Shown one piece after another: positions 44,433 through 52,776 of a stretch of DNA of 64,000 bases (positions are counted from its first letter, which is position 1; each line of letters starts with the position of its first letter). This stretch comes from Chitinophaga agrisoli (GTDB lineage Bacteria; Bacteroidota; Bacteroidia; Chitinophagales; Chitinophagaceae): NCBI RefSeq assembly GCF_008386695.1, contig NZ_VUOC01000004.1:2730327-2794326 (forward strand), given 5' to 3'. Under the pieces are notes generated by a model. It was not told where the DNA came from. It did not search any database and was given only the letters and a program-made list of their open reading frames with translations. A program made the translations under genes and the position numbers.

Positions 44433-46501
44433 TGCGATTGAATTTGGCCCCCAAAATATTGAAAATATTTTGGAACCCATACCGTCATATCCGCATTGCC
44501 GCGGTTTCCCCAGGCATAGTAAGGGATAAGGGTCACTTTTACGGGATGTGTATCGTTCAGGGCAGCTTCGCGGTATAAAGTGCGTTGCCAGCCGGTATCC
44601 TGCCGCAGTAGGGCATGGCCGGTCAGGGCCATGATATGGCTTTTGTCTATTTCCATGGGTGTAGGCTGCAGGTCCGTTTTACCTGGCATCACCACATCAA
44701 ACAGGCTGGCGCCTTTAGGCAGATCCACAGACTCCATGCAATAGACAATTGGTCCGCGTTTTACGGCCACCTGGTTGCGGGTCTCTTCTACCAGCGGGTT
44801 GCTTTCCATCAGCGTTACGGGCATAGGCAGCTGCAGCGTGATCACATCCCCCGCTTTCCATTGGCGGTGAATGGCGGCATACTGGCCGGGTGTAGCCGTT
44901 ACGCCAGTTGCCGGCTTACCATTTACCAGCAGCGCAGCCTGCCGGCTCCAACCGGGGATGCGCATAAAAACGGTAAAGGCGCCCGTTGGGGCGGTTTGCA
45001 CGGTAAGTTTGATATTGCCATCCCAGGGGTAATTGGTAACCTGGGCTATTTTCAGCGCTGCCCCATCTTTCAGATGAGTGGACAACGTACTGCTGCCATA
45101 CAGGTGCACCCACAGCCCTTTGGCAGAAACGCCGTAAGCGTAATTACCAGCTTCCGCAATGGTGCGCACCACATTGGGCGGGCAGCAGTTGGATAGCGCA
45201 ATATAATTTACCCGGCCACCGGACCAGCGCAGCTTATATGGGAACTGCGCGGAAACAGCCAGGGGATTGGTATAGCAAAAACGGTCGCCATCCAGGCTGA
45301 TGCCGGATAATACGCTGTTGTACAACGCCAGCTCCAGCACATCTGTATACCTGGCATTACCGGTGATCTGCAGCATGCGCCAGTTCCATAATACATTGCC
45401 AATATTGGCGCAGGTCTCATTATGGGCCGTCATGTTAGGCAGCTGGTAATCCCGGCCATAGGCCTGGTGGGTCTTTTGGATCTCTACGGGATTATAGGAA
45501 GTGCCGTTGGGCGATGTGCCATCATACAGCGCGCCACAAGCGCCGGTGATATACATTTTCCGGTAGGCCACATCTTCCCAGATGCTGTTCAGACAAGCCA
45601 TCAGGGAATCATCGCCGGTTTCCGCATACACATCCGCCACCCCGGCATACAGGTAATTGGCCCGTACGGCATGGCCCATAGCCGTGGTTTGCTGGCGGAA
45701 CGGTACCCGGTCCTGGTTATCATCCGTACCGCCATCCACATATCCGCGTATGTTGATCAGGTTCCTGGCCAGCTGCAGGTATTCCGGGTTTTTAGTAGTG
45801 CGGTACAGCTCTATTACCCCCATATAATGAGAAGGGCAGATGGCATTCCTGGCCAGCTCCGGTGAGGCGCGTTTATAAAAGCGGTCCAGGTAGTCCGCCG
45901 CTTTTATGGCAATATCCAGCAGGGTCCTTTTGCCGGTAGCGCGATAATGGACGCAGGCGGCCGTCATCAGGTGCCCCATATTATAGGTCTCGAAGTTCAG
46001 GCGGTCCTCAAATTCTTTGGCCCCTCCTTTACTATGGCGCTCCGCGATCCTTACCGGCGTATGGATATAGCCATCTTCCCGCTGGGAGCGGGCTATAACG
46101 GGTATTACCCTATCCATCAGGCTATCCAGCTGTTTGTCTTTTGTTACCGCATACAGGCTGGCCACGGCTTCCAGCAGCTTGTAAAAATCGCCGTCGTGGA
46201 AAGGCGGGCCCACATGGGAACCCGTGTCCAGGCCGGCGGCAATTTCAAAGTTCTTGAAAGAATGGCTGATATTGGCGTCCGTATAGGTTTTCCAGAGGTC
46301 CGGCACCATCGCATTGCGGCACACAGCAAAACGCTCTGCCCAGAATCCGCTGGTCCATACCACATCCCCCATATCCACGCTGCTTAACGGCGCAAACTGG
46401 CTGTTACCGGTAGACACCAGGCCATGGGACTGTGACCAGGAAAGCGCGGGCCAAAGGGTAAGCCATACAAGCAGGCGGAGCGTATTCATTAACCGTTTCA
46501 T
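44429..46501 (-). CDS. Glycoside hydrolase family 127-like protein (DUF1680)
   Basis: 690 residues with a signal peptide (cleaved near ALSWSQ). An (alpha/alpha)6 barrel with the zinc/thiol centre of GH127 beta-L-arabinofuranosidases: HNETCANIGN (about residue 359) supplies Glu and Cys, and SNCCPPNVVRTIAEAG (about 436) supplies the two adjacent cysteines, one of which is the nucleophile in HypBA1. The position I align with HypBA1 Glu322 reads Gln in HQAYGRDYQLPN. The relative BT1003 is an aceric acid hydrolase, so activity may differ. It is the first gene of a proB-proA transcript unit and divergent from the GH92 gene at 46711. Confidence 0.88.
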   Translation of the reverse strand: MKRLMNTLRLLVWLTLWPALSWSQSHGLVSTGNSQFAPLSSVDMGDVVWTSGFWAERFAVCRNAMVPDLWKTYTDANISHSFKNFEIAAGLDTGSHVGPPFHDGDFYKLLEAVASLYAVTKDKQLDSLMDRVIPVIARSQREDGYIHTPVRIAERHSKGGAKEFEDRLNFETYNMGHLMTAACVHYRATGKRTLLDIAIKAADYLDRFYKRASPELARNAICPSHYMGVIELYRTTKNPEYLQLARNLINIRGYVDGGTDDNQDRVPFRQQTTAMGHAVRANYLYAGVADVYAETGDDSLMACLNSIWEDVAYRKMYITGACGALYDGTSPNGTSYNPVEIQKTHQAYGRDYQLPNMTAHNETCANIGNVLWNWRMLQITGNARYTDVLELALYNSVLSGISLDGDRFCYTNPLAVSAQFPYKLRWSGGRVNYIALSNCCPPNVVRTIAEAGNYAYGVSAKGLWVHLYGSSTLSTHLKDGAALKIAQVTNYPWDGNIKLTVQTAPTGAFTVFMRIPGWSRQAALLVNGKPATGVTATPGQYAAIHRQWKAGDVITLQLPMPVTLMESNPLVEETRNQVAVKRGPIVYCMESVDLPKGASLFDVVMPGKTDLQPTPMEIDKSHIMALTGHALLRQDTGWQRTLYREAALNDTHPVKVTLIPYYAWGNRGNADMTVWVPKYFQYFGGQIQSQ

Positions 46502-46710
46502 AAGTGGAAAGCTGTTTTACTCACGCCAATATAATAGATATAGCCCTCCCCACTATACCACACTATCCCATTGCCCCGGAATACGGCAGAATGCCAGCCA
46601 CTCCTCACCTATTGCGTAAATTCCTAATACCACCCAAATAATTCCCTCCCATAGCTAAAACGGTTTATCTTTAATGGCACTTTTTATAATATAATAGCGT
46701 TTTATTGAAC

Positions 46711-49017
46711 ATGAAGAAACTGTTATTCCACGTCCTTTGCTGTACTCAGTTGCCGCTGTTTGCGCAAACCGCACCGGACGTAAATCTCACGCAATATGTA
46801 AAGCCCATCATAGGCACACAAAAAATGGGGCATACTTATCCCGGCGCCACCGTACCTTTTGGCATGGTGCAGCTAAGCCCGGAAACAGATACCATTCCCT
46901 ATGAAATGAATGGCAAGTACAATCCGGATGTGTATAAATACTGCGCCGGATACCAATATGATGATAAGACCATCACCGGTTTTAGTCATACACATTTCAG
47001 CGGCACCGGCCATTCTGACCTGGGCGATTTCCTGATCATGCCCACTACCGGCGCCCTGCAGCTCAACCCCGGCACCGCCACGCAACCGGAAAGCGGCTAC
47101 CGCTCTACTTTCTCCCACGCAACAGAAGTAGCAGAGCCGGATTACTATAAGGTAAAGCTGGATGAGTATAATATACAGGCGGAGCTGACGGCCAGCAACC
47201 GGGTGGGCTTTCATCAATATACTTTTCCGCAAACGGACCAGGCGCATATTATACTGGACCTGATGGCCGGTATCTATAATTATGAGAACAAGAACGTATG
47301 GACCTTTGTGCGGGTAGAGAATGATACACTGGTGACCGGTTTCCGCCAGACCAATGGTTGGGGCCGTACCCGTATCGTGTATTTTGCCATGAGCTTTTCC
47401 AAACCATTCTACCGTTACGGTCATAAGAACTATGCACATGATGTGTACCGCGGCTTTTACGGCAAATTTGACCAGGCGCATAATTTCCCGGAAATGGGCG
47501 GCCGGCAGATAAGGGCCTATTTTGATTTCAAGACCACCGCCGGGGAAAAGATCAAGATCAAGTTTGCGCTCTCGCCGGTAAGCACAGCAGGCGCGCTGAA
47601 TAACCTGCGCACTGAGATACCGCATTGGGACTTTGATAAAGTAAAACAGGACGGCCAGGCCCTCTGGAACAAAGAACTGCAGAAGATTGCCATCAAAGCC
47701 ACCAGCCCCGATGAGATGCTGAACTTTTACACCGCCATGTACCATGCTTTCCTGAGCCCCACTACTTATATGGATGCAGATGGCGGTTACCGCGGCCTGG
47801 ACCAGAACAACCATGTAGCCAAAGGATTTACGAACTATACCACTTTTTCACTGTGGGATACCTACCGCGCATTACACCCGCTGTTCAATATCATTCAGCC
47901 AAAACGTAATGCCGATATGATCCAATCCATGCTGGCCCACTATGACCAAAGCGTGCATAAAATGCTGCCGGTGTGGTCACATTACGCCAATGAGAACTGG
48001 TGTATGACAGGTTATCACAGCGTATCTGTGATCGCAGACGCCGTAATAAAGGGCAACGCGCCTTTTGACGTGGATCACGCGCTGGAAGCCTGCGTAAATA
48101 CCGCCCGCTATAAGTTATATGACGGCATTGAGTACTACATGCAGTACGGTTATGTACCGGAAGACAAGAATTCTTCCTCCGTATCCAAAACGCTGGAGTA
48201 TGCCTATGACGACTGGTGTATAGCACAGATGGCAAAAAAGCTAAACAGGACAGATATCTACAATGAATTCATACAAAGGGCCGCTAATTTCAAACATGTA
48301 TATGATGCCGGTACCGGCTTTATGCGGCCCAAAATGAGCGATGGCAGTTTCCGTAAACAGTTTGATGCGTTAACCACCATCAACCAGGGCTTTATTGAAG
48401 GCAATGCCTGGAACTATAGCCTGTACGTACCCCAGGCCCCGGCAGAAATGATCCAGATGATGGGCGGACAGGAAAGATTTGTACAGCACCTGGATTCCCT
48501 TTTCACCATGCACCTGCCGGATGAGTTCTTTGCAGAAACAGAGGATATAACCCGGGATGGCATCATTGGCAACTATGTGCACGGTAACGAGCCCTCGCAC
48601 CATGTGGCCTACCTGTATAACTGGACCCATGCTCCCTGGAAAACCCAGGAACGGGTACGCATGATCCTGAAAAAAATGTACAAACCCGCGCCGGATGGCC
48701 TGGGCGGCAATGATGATTGTGGGCAGATGAGCGCCTGGTACATCTTTACCACCCTTGGTTTTTACCCCGTATGCCCCGGCAGCGATCAGTATGCACTGGG
48801 CAGCCCTGCTATGGAACACGCCAGCCTTCAGTTGGAAAATGGCAAAACTTTTATTATAGATACCAAAGGCCAGAGCGATACCAATGTATATGTACAAAAA
48901 GTGGTGCTGAACGGGCGCACGCTTACGCAACCGTTTATTACCCACCAGGATATCATGAATGGCGGCCAGCTTACTTTTTACATGGGCGCCAAACCAGCCA
49001 AGAAGAACTACCAATAG
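46711..49017 (+). CDS. Glycoside hydrolase family 92 alpha-mannosidase
   Basis: 768 residues from the ATG at 46711 (a TTG two codons earlier is in frame). Signal peptide cleaved after LPLFAQ. GH92 landmarks: YVKPIIGTQKMGHTYPGATV, PFGMVQLSP, SLWDTYRALHPLFNI, the acid region GNEPSHHVAYLYNW (about residue 624), the base region GGNDDCGQMSAWYIF (about 665) and YPVCPGSDQYALGSP. It has GNDDCG where the GH92 at 6417 has GNEDVG, and HPLFNI where the other has QMPLQTI, so the two differ in the +1 region and may cut different linkages. No SusCD neighbour; divergent from the GH127 gene with 209 bases between. Confidence 0.93.
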   Translation: MKKLLFHVLCCTQLPLFAQTAPDVNLTQYVKPIIGTQKMGHTYPGATVPFGMVQLSPETDTIPYEMNGKYNPDVYKYCAGYQYDDKTITGFSHTHFSGTGHSDLGDFLIMPTTGALQLNPGTATQPESGYRSTFSHATEVAEPDYYKVKLDEYNIQAELTASNRVGFHQYTFPQTDQAHIILDLMAGIYNYENKNVWTFVRVENDTLVTGFRQTNGWGRTRIVYFAMSFSKPFYRYGHKNYAHDVYRGFYGKFDQAHNFPEMGGRQIRAYFDFKTTAGEKIKIKFALSPVSTAGALNNLRTEIPHWDFDKVKQDGQALWNKELQKIAIKATSPDEMLNFYTAMYHAFLSPTTYMDADGGYRGLDQNNHVAKGFTNYTTFSLWDTYRALHPLFNIIQPKRNADMIQSMLAHYDQSVHKMLPVWSHYANENWCMTGYHSVSVIADAVIKGNAPFDVDHALEACVNTARYKLYDGIEYYMQYGYVPEDKNSSSVSKTLEYAYDDWCIAQMAKKLNRTDIYNEFIQRAANFKHVYDAGTGFMRPKMSDGSFRKQFDALTTINQGFIEGNAWNYSLYVPQAPAEMIQMMGGQERFVQHLDSLFTMHLPDEFFAETEDITRDGIIGNYVHGNEPSHHVAYLYNWTHAPWKTQERVRMILKKMYKPAPDGLGGNDDCGQMSAWYIFTTLGFYPVCPGSDQYALGSPAMEHASLQLENGKTFIIDTKGQSDTNVYVQKVVLNGRTLTQPFITHQDIMNGGQLTFYMGAKPAKKNYQ

Positions 49018-49030
49018 ACCTCATATAAAA

Positions 49031-49062
49031 GCGGGCGGCGAACCGTTGCGTTCGCTGCCTGC
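49031..49062 (+). terminator. Hairpin after the GH92 gene
   Basis: A 13-bp stem (GCGGGCGGCGAAC with GTTCGCTGCCTGC, two G-U pairs, 6-base loop) 13 bases after the stop codon. No T run follows on the plus strand, so it may act as a 3' stabiliser or Rho-linked end, not a classical terminator. Confidence 0.45.
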
Positions 49063-49237
49063 TTCTCCCCCTCCTCGCCTCCCCCGCAGATACAGCCCAT
49101 AAGTTGATTAGTTTTATACCAGGAACGGCTACCCGTTTCCTTTATGTGCAGGCGTGCCTTAGCGGGTAGTCCGGCATTATTTACGATCCCGTTAAAGCAC
49201 TGATATTCAAATTGGGATATATTGTTACGGCAGGTAA

Positions 49238-49270
49238 TAAAAAAAGAAAAGGCCTGCTAAACAACAGGCC
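49238..49270 (-). terminator. Minus-strand terminator with no annotated gene before it
   Basis: A 6-bp stem (GGCCTG with CAGGCC, 8-base loop, 49251-49270) followed on the minus strand by TTTTCTTTTTTT. The next minus-strand gene to the right is more than 3 kb away beyond plus-strand genes, so it may end an unannotated RNA. Confidence 0.55.
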
Positions 49271-49281
49271 AATTATGGTAC

Positions 49282-49542
49282 TTTGGGGGGGACAATACAA
49301 TTGGGTTTTCACAAGAGTACAAAAAGTTATCGGGGGTAATCTTTACAACAGATGTATGTCTCAATTGCAAGTTCAAATTATCGAAATGAATTCAATAAAA
49401 AAGTGCTGAAGGCTTAAACGCAAAGTTTACCTGCAGCAAAAGTCCTATCTTAGAGTTGACGAGGCAGGGATCCGGGGCCCAGGCTTAAAAGAGTGAAACC
49501 TTTAACCAGCCGCCATTAGCCGGAATTTGGGGTGGACAATAC
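49282..49542 (+). repeat. 17-base direct repeat, two copies 244 bases apart
   Basis: TTTGGGGGGGACAATAC at 49282-49298 and TTTGGGGTGGACAATAC at 49526-49542 agree in 16 of 17 positions. Flanks are unrelated, which suggests a binding site instead of a recent duplication. A TATATTTG (-7-like) lies 15 bases after the second copy. Confidence 0.7.
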
Positions 49543-49639
49543 TAACGGTGACGAACATATATTTGCGTGCAAACTGTGGCCAAAAACCCGTTAATAAACT
49601 AACCTTAAAATGTGTTTTTATGAAGTAATGGACTGCGTG

Positions 49640-49859
49640 AATCACGGTACTAACATCCCCGTAATTTGACGGTCTTTACAACGTACTTTTATATGTACGG
49701 AAACCAGGAATGCAGATTTTCAGCTTTCCCTCATTGAAAATCACCCTTTGCATAAGTGCACAAAATGGGCACCGGTAAATCCCCAAGGGATCGTACCGTG
49801 ATTTACGCAATTTAACATGCGTATTTATCTGCATTTTGTGCGGTAAAAACCGGTTTTTA
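49640..49859. repeat. Cluster of inverted repeats and a 16-bp palindrome
   Basis: AATCACGGTAC (49640-49650) pairs with GTACCGTGATT (49793-49803); GCACAAAATG (49758-49767) pairs with CATTTTGTGC (49832-49841); TACGCA (49804-49809) pairs with TGCGTA (49818-49823). TAAAAACCGGTTTTTA (49844-49859) is a perfect palindrome 153 bases before the 50013 start. All are exact. Confidence 0.7.
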
Positions 49860-50012
49860 TATTAGCTATTTTTCAATATGATGTGATTATAGTTATATTA
49901 TGAATCTAGCTAATTTAATATCTAATGAAAATAAATAATTTATAAATCTCTTTATATCACATTTGATACTAGCTTTAGGATATTATTTGATCACTAACTA
50001 AAACTTCCGATT

Positions 50013-50471
50013 ATGTCCTCTACTAAACAAATCAATAAAGCGGGCAAATTCGTGGACGCTCGTCATGTAAATGAACTCCGTGAGAATTACCGTACTGAAA
50101 GATGGGTTGAGAATTCAAATCATCTTGGTAAACCGGACTCATTAAGTGTTTGGTACAGCTTGGATGAATTGAAAGAATATTTGGAAACTGCCGCTGCCGC
50201 CGGAGCAGATGGCGTACGCGTCTACTTCGGAGCCTATCCTTCCACATATCCAGAAAACATCCTGCTCGAAGGCCGTCAAACCGTTGTGTTTGTTGCTACC
50301 CAGCAGAAACAAAGCGACACGGGTAAAACCGAAAACAAGGATCTGTATGTCTCTACCCGCAAAGGGCCAGAGGTAATAGCCTTCAATTTTGGCAGTATCT
50401 GCCCGCCCAATTGCGGCAGCAACGGAGGTAAGGAAAAGAACATCTTTTTCCTTGCCAAACAATCTTCCTGA
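50013..50471 (+). CDS. Unrecognised 152-residue protein
   Basis: I do not recognise the family. The protein has no signal peptide or membrane segment and looks cytoplasmic. Visible features: a polar N terminus, VWYSLDELKEYLETAAAAGA (helix), GVRVYFGAYPS and RQTVVFVATQQ (strands), an acidic and lysine-rich linker with DLYVSTRKGPEVIAFNFGS, then a CPPNC motif (Cys130, Cys134) followed by a Gly/Asn/Lys stretch and FFLAK. It has its own leader and is closed by an 18-bp terminator at 50494-50532, so it is a single-gene transcript, probably abundant. Just downstream is a membrane protein/kinase/regulator series of the same strand. CPPNC could bind metal or be redox active; this is speculation. Confidence 0.8.
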   Translation: MSSTKQINKAGKFVDARHVNELRENYRTERWVENSNHLGKPDSLSVWYSLDELKEYLETAAAAGADGVRVYFGAYPSTYPENILLEGRQTVVFVATQQKQSDTGKTENKDLYVSTRKGPEVIAFNFGSICPPNCGSNGGKEKNIFFLAKQSS

Positions 50472-50493
50472 CTGCGACCTATTTTCTTTACTA

Positions 50494-50532
50494 AAAAAGC
50501 TGCCAGACAATCGGATTGTCTGGCAGCTTTTT
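50494..50532 (+). terminator. Very strong rho-independent terminator after the 50013 gene
   Basis: A perfect 18-bp stem (arms 50494-50511 and 50515-50532, loop CGG) whose outer bases are A5 and T5, so it ends transcripts from the plus strand and possibly from the minus strand. It lies 22 bases after the stop codon and isolates the gene from the 50594 gene. Confidence 0.93.
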
Positions 50533-50593
50533 GTCTACATGCCTGTAATTCATTGGAGTTTCCTATTTTGATACCGTATTTTTAACCTTTATT

Positions 50594-51271
50594 ATGAATG
50601 ATGCTAATCTGACAGAACTGCTTTATACGATACCGCCCCATATAATTGTCATCATTATCTGTCTGATAATAAGCCTGGCCTCCCTATTGAAAAAAGATCC
50701 CCCCCGTTACCTGCCGTTATTTACCTGTTATATACTTGTAACACTTATTGTAGAATGTAGTGGCTGGTGGTGGAGCAGACATGGCAAAAGTAATTTTGAG
50801 CTGTACAATTTCTACCTGGTACTGCATATCACTTACGCCATTTACCTGCTGCGCTCCTTTTTACTGGAAGGAAAGGCCAGAAGGATCTTTAGCTGGATAT
50901 TACTCTTGTATCCCATTACGGCCATGCTGAACATTTATTTCATACAGGGCCCCCACCATTTCGGCACTTATAGCTATATTGTAGGCGCCGTGATCGTTGT
51001 TATCTGCAGCATCTTTTATTTTTATCAGCGCATCAAGTTCCCGGGCCGGCAAAACCTGCTACGGGAGCCATCGTTCTGGATTGCCACCGGTTTATTGTTC
51101 TTTAATACGATCACCGTACCTTACCTGGGCCTTTTAAACTTTATTGGTAATCTTCCTCAGTATGCATTCAAGACTTTCGCCAACATCAACACCATTACAA
51201 GTATCATTCTTTATTTACTGTATTGTATATCGTCCTTATGCAGTCTGAATTTCCGGAAGTTGCCATCGTAA
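50594..51271 (+). CDS. Seven-helix membrane protein of unknown function, partner of a histidine kinase
   Basis: 225 residues with seven hydrophobic segments (approximate starts at residues 17, 40, 70, 96, 125, 158 and 201) joined by short loops, including CSGWWWSRHGKS between helices 2 and 3 and IQGPHHFGTYSY between 4 and 5. No enzymatic motif is seen. Its 3' end overlaps the start of the histidine kinase gene by 34 bases, so the two are translated together. The kinase lacks a sensor domain, which makes this membrane protein the likely receptor of a split sensor. I do not recognise a named family; topology recalls 7TM receptor modules fused to kinases in other bacteria. Confidence 0.82.
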   Translation: MNDANLTELLYTIPPHIIVIIICLIISLASLLKKDPPRYLPLFTCYILVTLIVECSGWWWSRHGKSNFELYNFYLVLHITYAIYLLRSFLLEGKARRIFSWILLLYPITAMLNIYFIQGPHHFGTYSYIVGAVIVVICSIFYFYQRIKFPGRQNLLREPSFWIATGLLFFNTITVPYLGLLNFIGNLPQYAFKTFANINTITSIILYLLYCISSLCSLNFRKLPS

Positions 51272-52071
51272 TCATTACAACCACGATCCTGTTGTTGTTC
51301 CTGGTAGGTTTCATCATTATTATGCTGATCCTGAACCAGAAGAGCCGCCTTGCCCAGGTACAGGAGCTGCGTTTAATGAAAGAGAAGTATGAGCAGGAGC
51401 TCCTGCGCACCCAGCTGGAGATCCAGGAAAACATCTTTGGCAACCTTTCCCAGGAAATTCATGACAATATTGGTCAATCCCTCACCTTTGTGTCCCTTTC
51501 ACTGTTAACCGTACCGGTAGAGAACGGTAGTGAGGCGCATCTTTATATAGAGGAGAGCCGTAAAATGCTGCAGAAAGCCATAACGGAGCTGCGCGACCTG
51601 TCCAAAGGGCTGCAGACAGAACGGATAATGGAAATAGGGCTCGTAAAATCCATTGAATTTGAGCTACAAAGGCTGGAAAGAACGAATTTGTACAAAACTT
51701 CCTTTATTTTTACGGATGTCCGTAACCTGATGGATCACCAGACAGAGATCATTCTCTTCAGAATCGTACAGGAGATGCTGAACAACTTCGTAAAGCATGC
51801 AAGGGCCAGTGAACTGGAAATATACCTGACCCATGAAAACGACATCATTAATCTTGAAATACGGGATAATGGTGTGGGATTTGACCCCGGGTCGCTGTTC
51901 ATAAAAGAAAACCCAAAGGGCCTTGGACTGCGGAATATCCGGAAAAGAGCCACCCTTATCGGTGGTCACTGTAACATCGATAGCATAAAGAACGGAGGAA
52001 CAACTATTCGCATAACCATACCCGTAAATAAACAACCTTTCCATGAGCACCACGAAGAAAGCCAAGTATAG
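51238..52071 (+). CDS. Sensor histidine kinase, NarL/DegS-type (HisKA_3)
   Basis: 277 residues from the ATG at 51238 (a TTG five codons upstream is also in frame). One membrane helix at residues 8-32, a short coiled coil, the HisKA_3 dimerisation helix with phospho-acceptor His75 in LSQEIHDNIGQSL, and an HATPase domain with NFVKHARASELEIYL, IRDNGVGFDP and GLGLRNIRKRATLIGG. No extracellular or PAS/GAF sensor is present. It overlaps the 7-helix protein gene by 34 bases and the response regulator gene by 29 bases. It presumably phosphorylates Asp64 of that regulator on a signal from the membrane partner. Confidence 0.92.
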   Translation: MQSEFPEVAIVIITTTILLLFLVGFIIIMLILNQKSRLAQVQELRLMKEKYEQELLRTQLEIQENIFGNLSQEIHDNIGQSLTFVSLSLLTVPVENGSEAHLYIEESRKMLQKAITELRDLSKGLQTERIMEIGLVKSIEFELQRLERTNLYKTSFIFTDVRNLMDHQTEIILFRIVQEMLNNFVKHARASELEIYLTHENDIINLEIRDNGVGFDPGSLFIKENPKGLGLRNIRKRATLIGGHCNIDSIKNGGTTIRITIPVNKQPFHEHHEESQV

Positions 52072-52717
52072 TGTGGCGATTGCCGATGACCATGTGCTGG
52101 TACGCAAAGCGCTGGGCAGGCTTATTAATACCTTTAACGATTACTTCATGCTGTTTGAAGCCAGCAACGGTGAAGAAGTTATTAAGATCATTAACAGCCG
52201 CGAAATACAATTACCTGATATCCTGATACTGGACGTGAACATGCCAGGCATGAACGGTTACGAGACCGCTACCTGGATCAACAACCATTTCCCTCAGATC
52301 AAAGTACTGGCCCTGTCTATGCTGAACGATGAATCTGTGATCATCAAAATGCTGAAATCCGGCGCCAAAGGCTACATCATGAAAAATGTAGAACCAGACG
52401 ACCTGAAAGACGCATTTGATTCCATTATCAAAAAAGATTTTTACCTGCCGGATTATATATCCGGTAAAGTGATCTCCGGCCTGCAGAAAGACGTGCTGTC
52501 CGTAAGTGAGAAAATAGACCTTACGCCAAAGGAAAAATACTTCCTGCAATTATTATGCACAGAGTTATCCTACAAAGAGATCGCACAAAAAATGTATGTA
52601 AGCCCGCGTACGATCGATGATTATAAAAGCAGCCTGTGTGAGAAACTGAAAGTGAAGACAAGGGTAGGACTGGTGATTTTTGGGATCAAATACGGCCTGA
52701 TAGATATCAGTAATTAA
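52043..52717 (+). CDS. LuxR/NarL-type response regulator
   Basis: 224 residues: receiver domain (about 9-125) with IADDHVLVRKALGRL, phospho-acceptor Asp64 in LILDVNMPGMNGYE and Lys in KSGAKGYIMKN; then a LuxR helix-turn-helix (about 160-222, LTPKEKYFLQLLCTELSYKE, MYVSPRTIDDYKSSL). It starts inside the kinase gene and is followed by a strong terminator. Obvious target candidates are its own operon and the 50013 gene with its repeat-rich leader, but no site has been shown. Confidence 0.94.
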   Translation: MSTTKKAKYSVAIADDHVLVRKALGRLINTFNDYFMLFEASNGEEVIKIINSREIQLPDILILDVNMPGMNGYETATWINNHFPQIKVLALSMLNDESVIIKMLKSGAKGYIMKNVEPDDLKDAFDSIIKKDFYLPDYISGKVISGLQKDVLSVSEKIDLTPKEKYFLQLLCTELSYKEIAQKMYVSPRTIDDYKSSLCEKLKVKTRVGLVIFGIKYGLIDISN

Positions 52718-52726
52718 TATGTTGAT

Positions 52727-52772
52727 ATGCTAATGTGCTGATGAATGAACATTATCATCAGCACATTAGCAT
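52727..52772. terminator. Terminator between the response regulator and GH88 genes
   Basis: A perfect 18-bp stem (arms 52727-52744 and 52755-52772, 10-base loop) followed by a T-rich run on the plus strand. It separates the convergent genes; on the minus strand the tail is AT-rich without a clear T run. Confidence 0.85.
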
Positions 52773-52776
52773 CATT

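Larger units (their letters stand above)
49018..50012. other. 995-base intergenic stretch without credible genes
   Basis: No ATG-started reading frame of note; one 65-codon frame begins with TTG and has no support. The stretch holds a 17-base direct repeat (49282, 49526), a minus-strand terminator (49238-49270), several inverted repeats at 49640-49841, a 16-bp palindrome at 49844-49859 and a very AT-rich final 150 bases that should contain the promoter of the 50013 gene. Confidence 0.7.

Noticed and set aside
46963-47814. Long antisense frames opposite the GH92 gene at 46711
   Set aside because: Shadow frames of a well-supported gene, without start context or protein patterns.
49212-49409. 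65-codon plus-strand frame in the long intergenic region
   Set aside because: It starts with TTG, overlaps the minus-strand terminator, has no recognisable pattern and unusual composition; treated as chance.
49900-49938. 12-codon ATG frame (MNLANLISNENK) upstream of the 50013 gene, considered as a leader peptide
   Set aside because: The region is extremely AT-rich, so short frames are expected; no run of regulatory codons and no adjacent attenuator hairpin.
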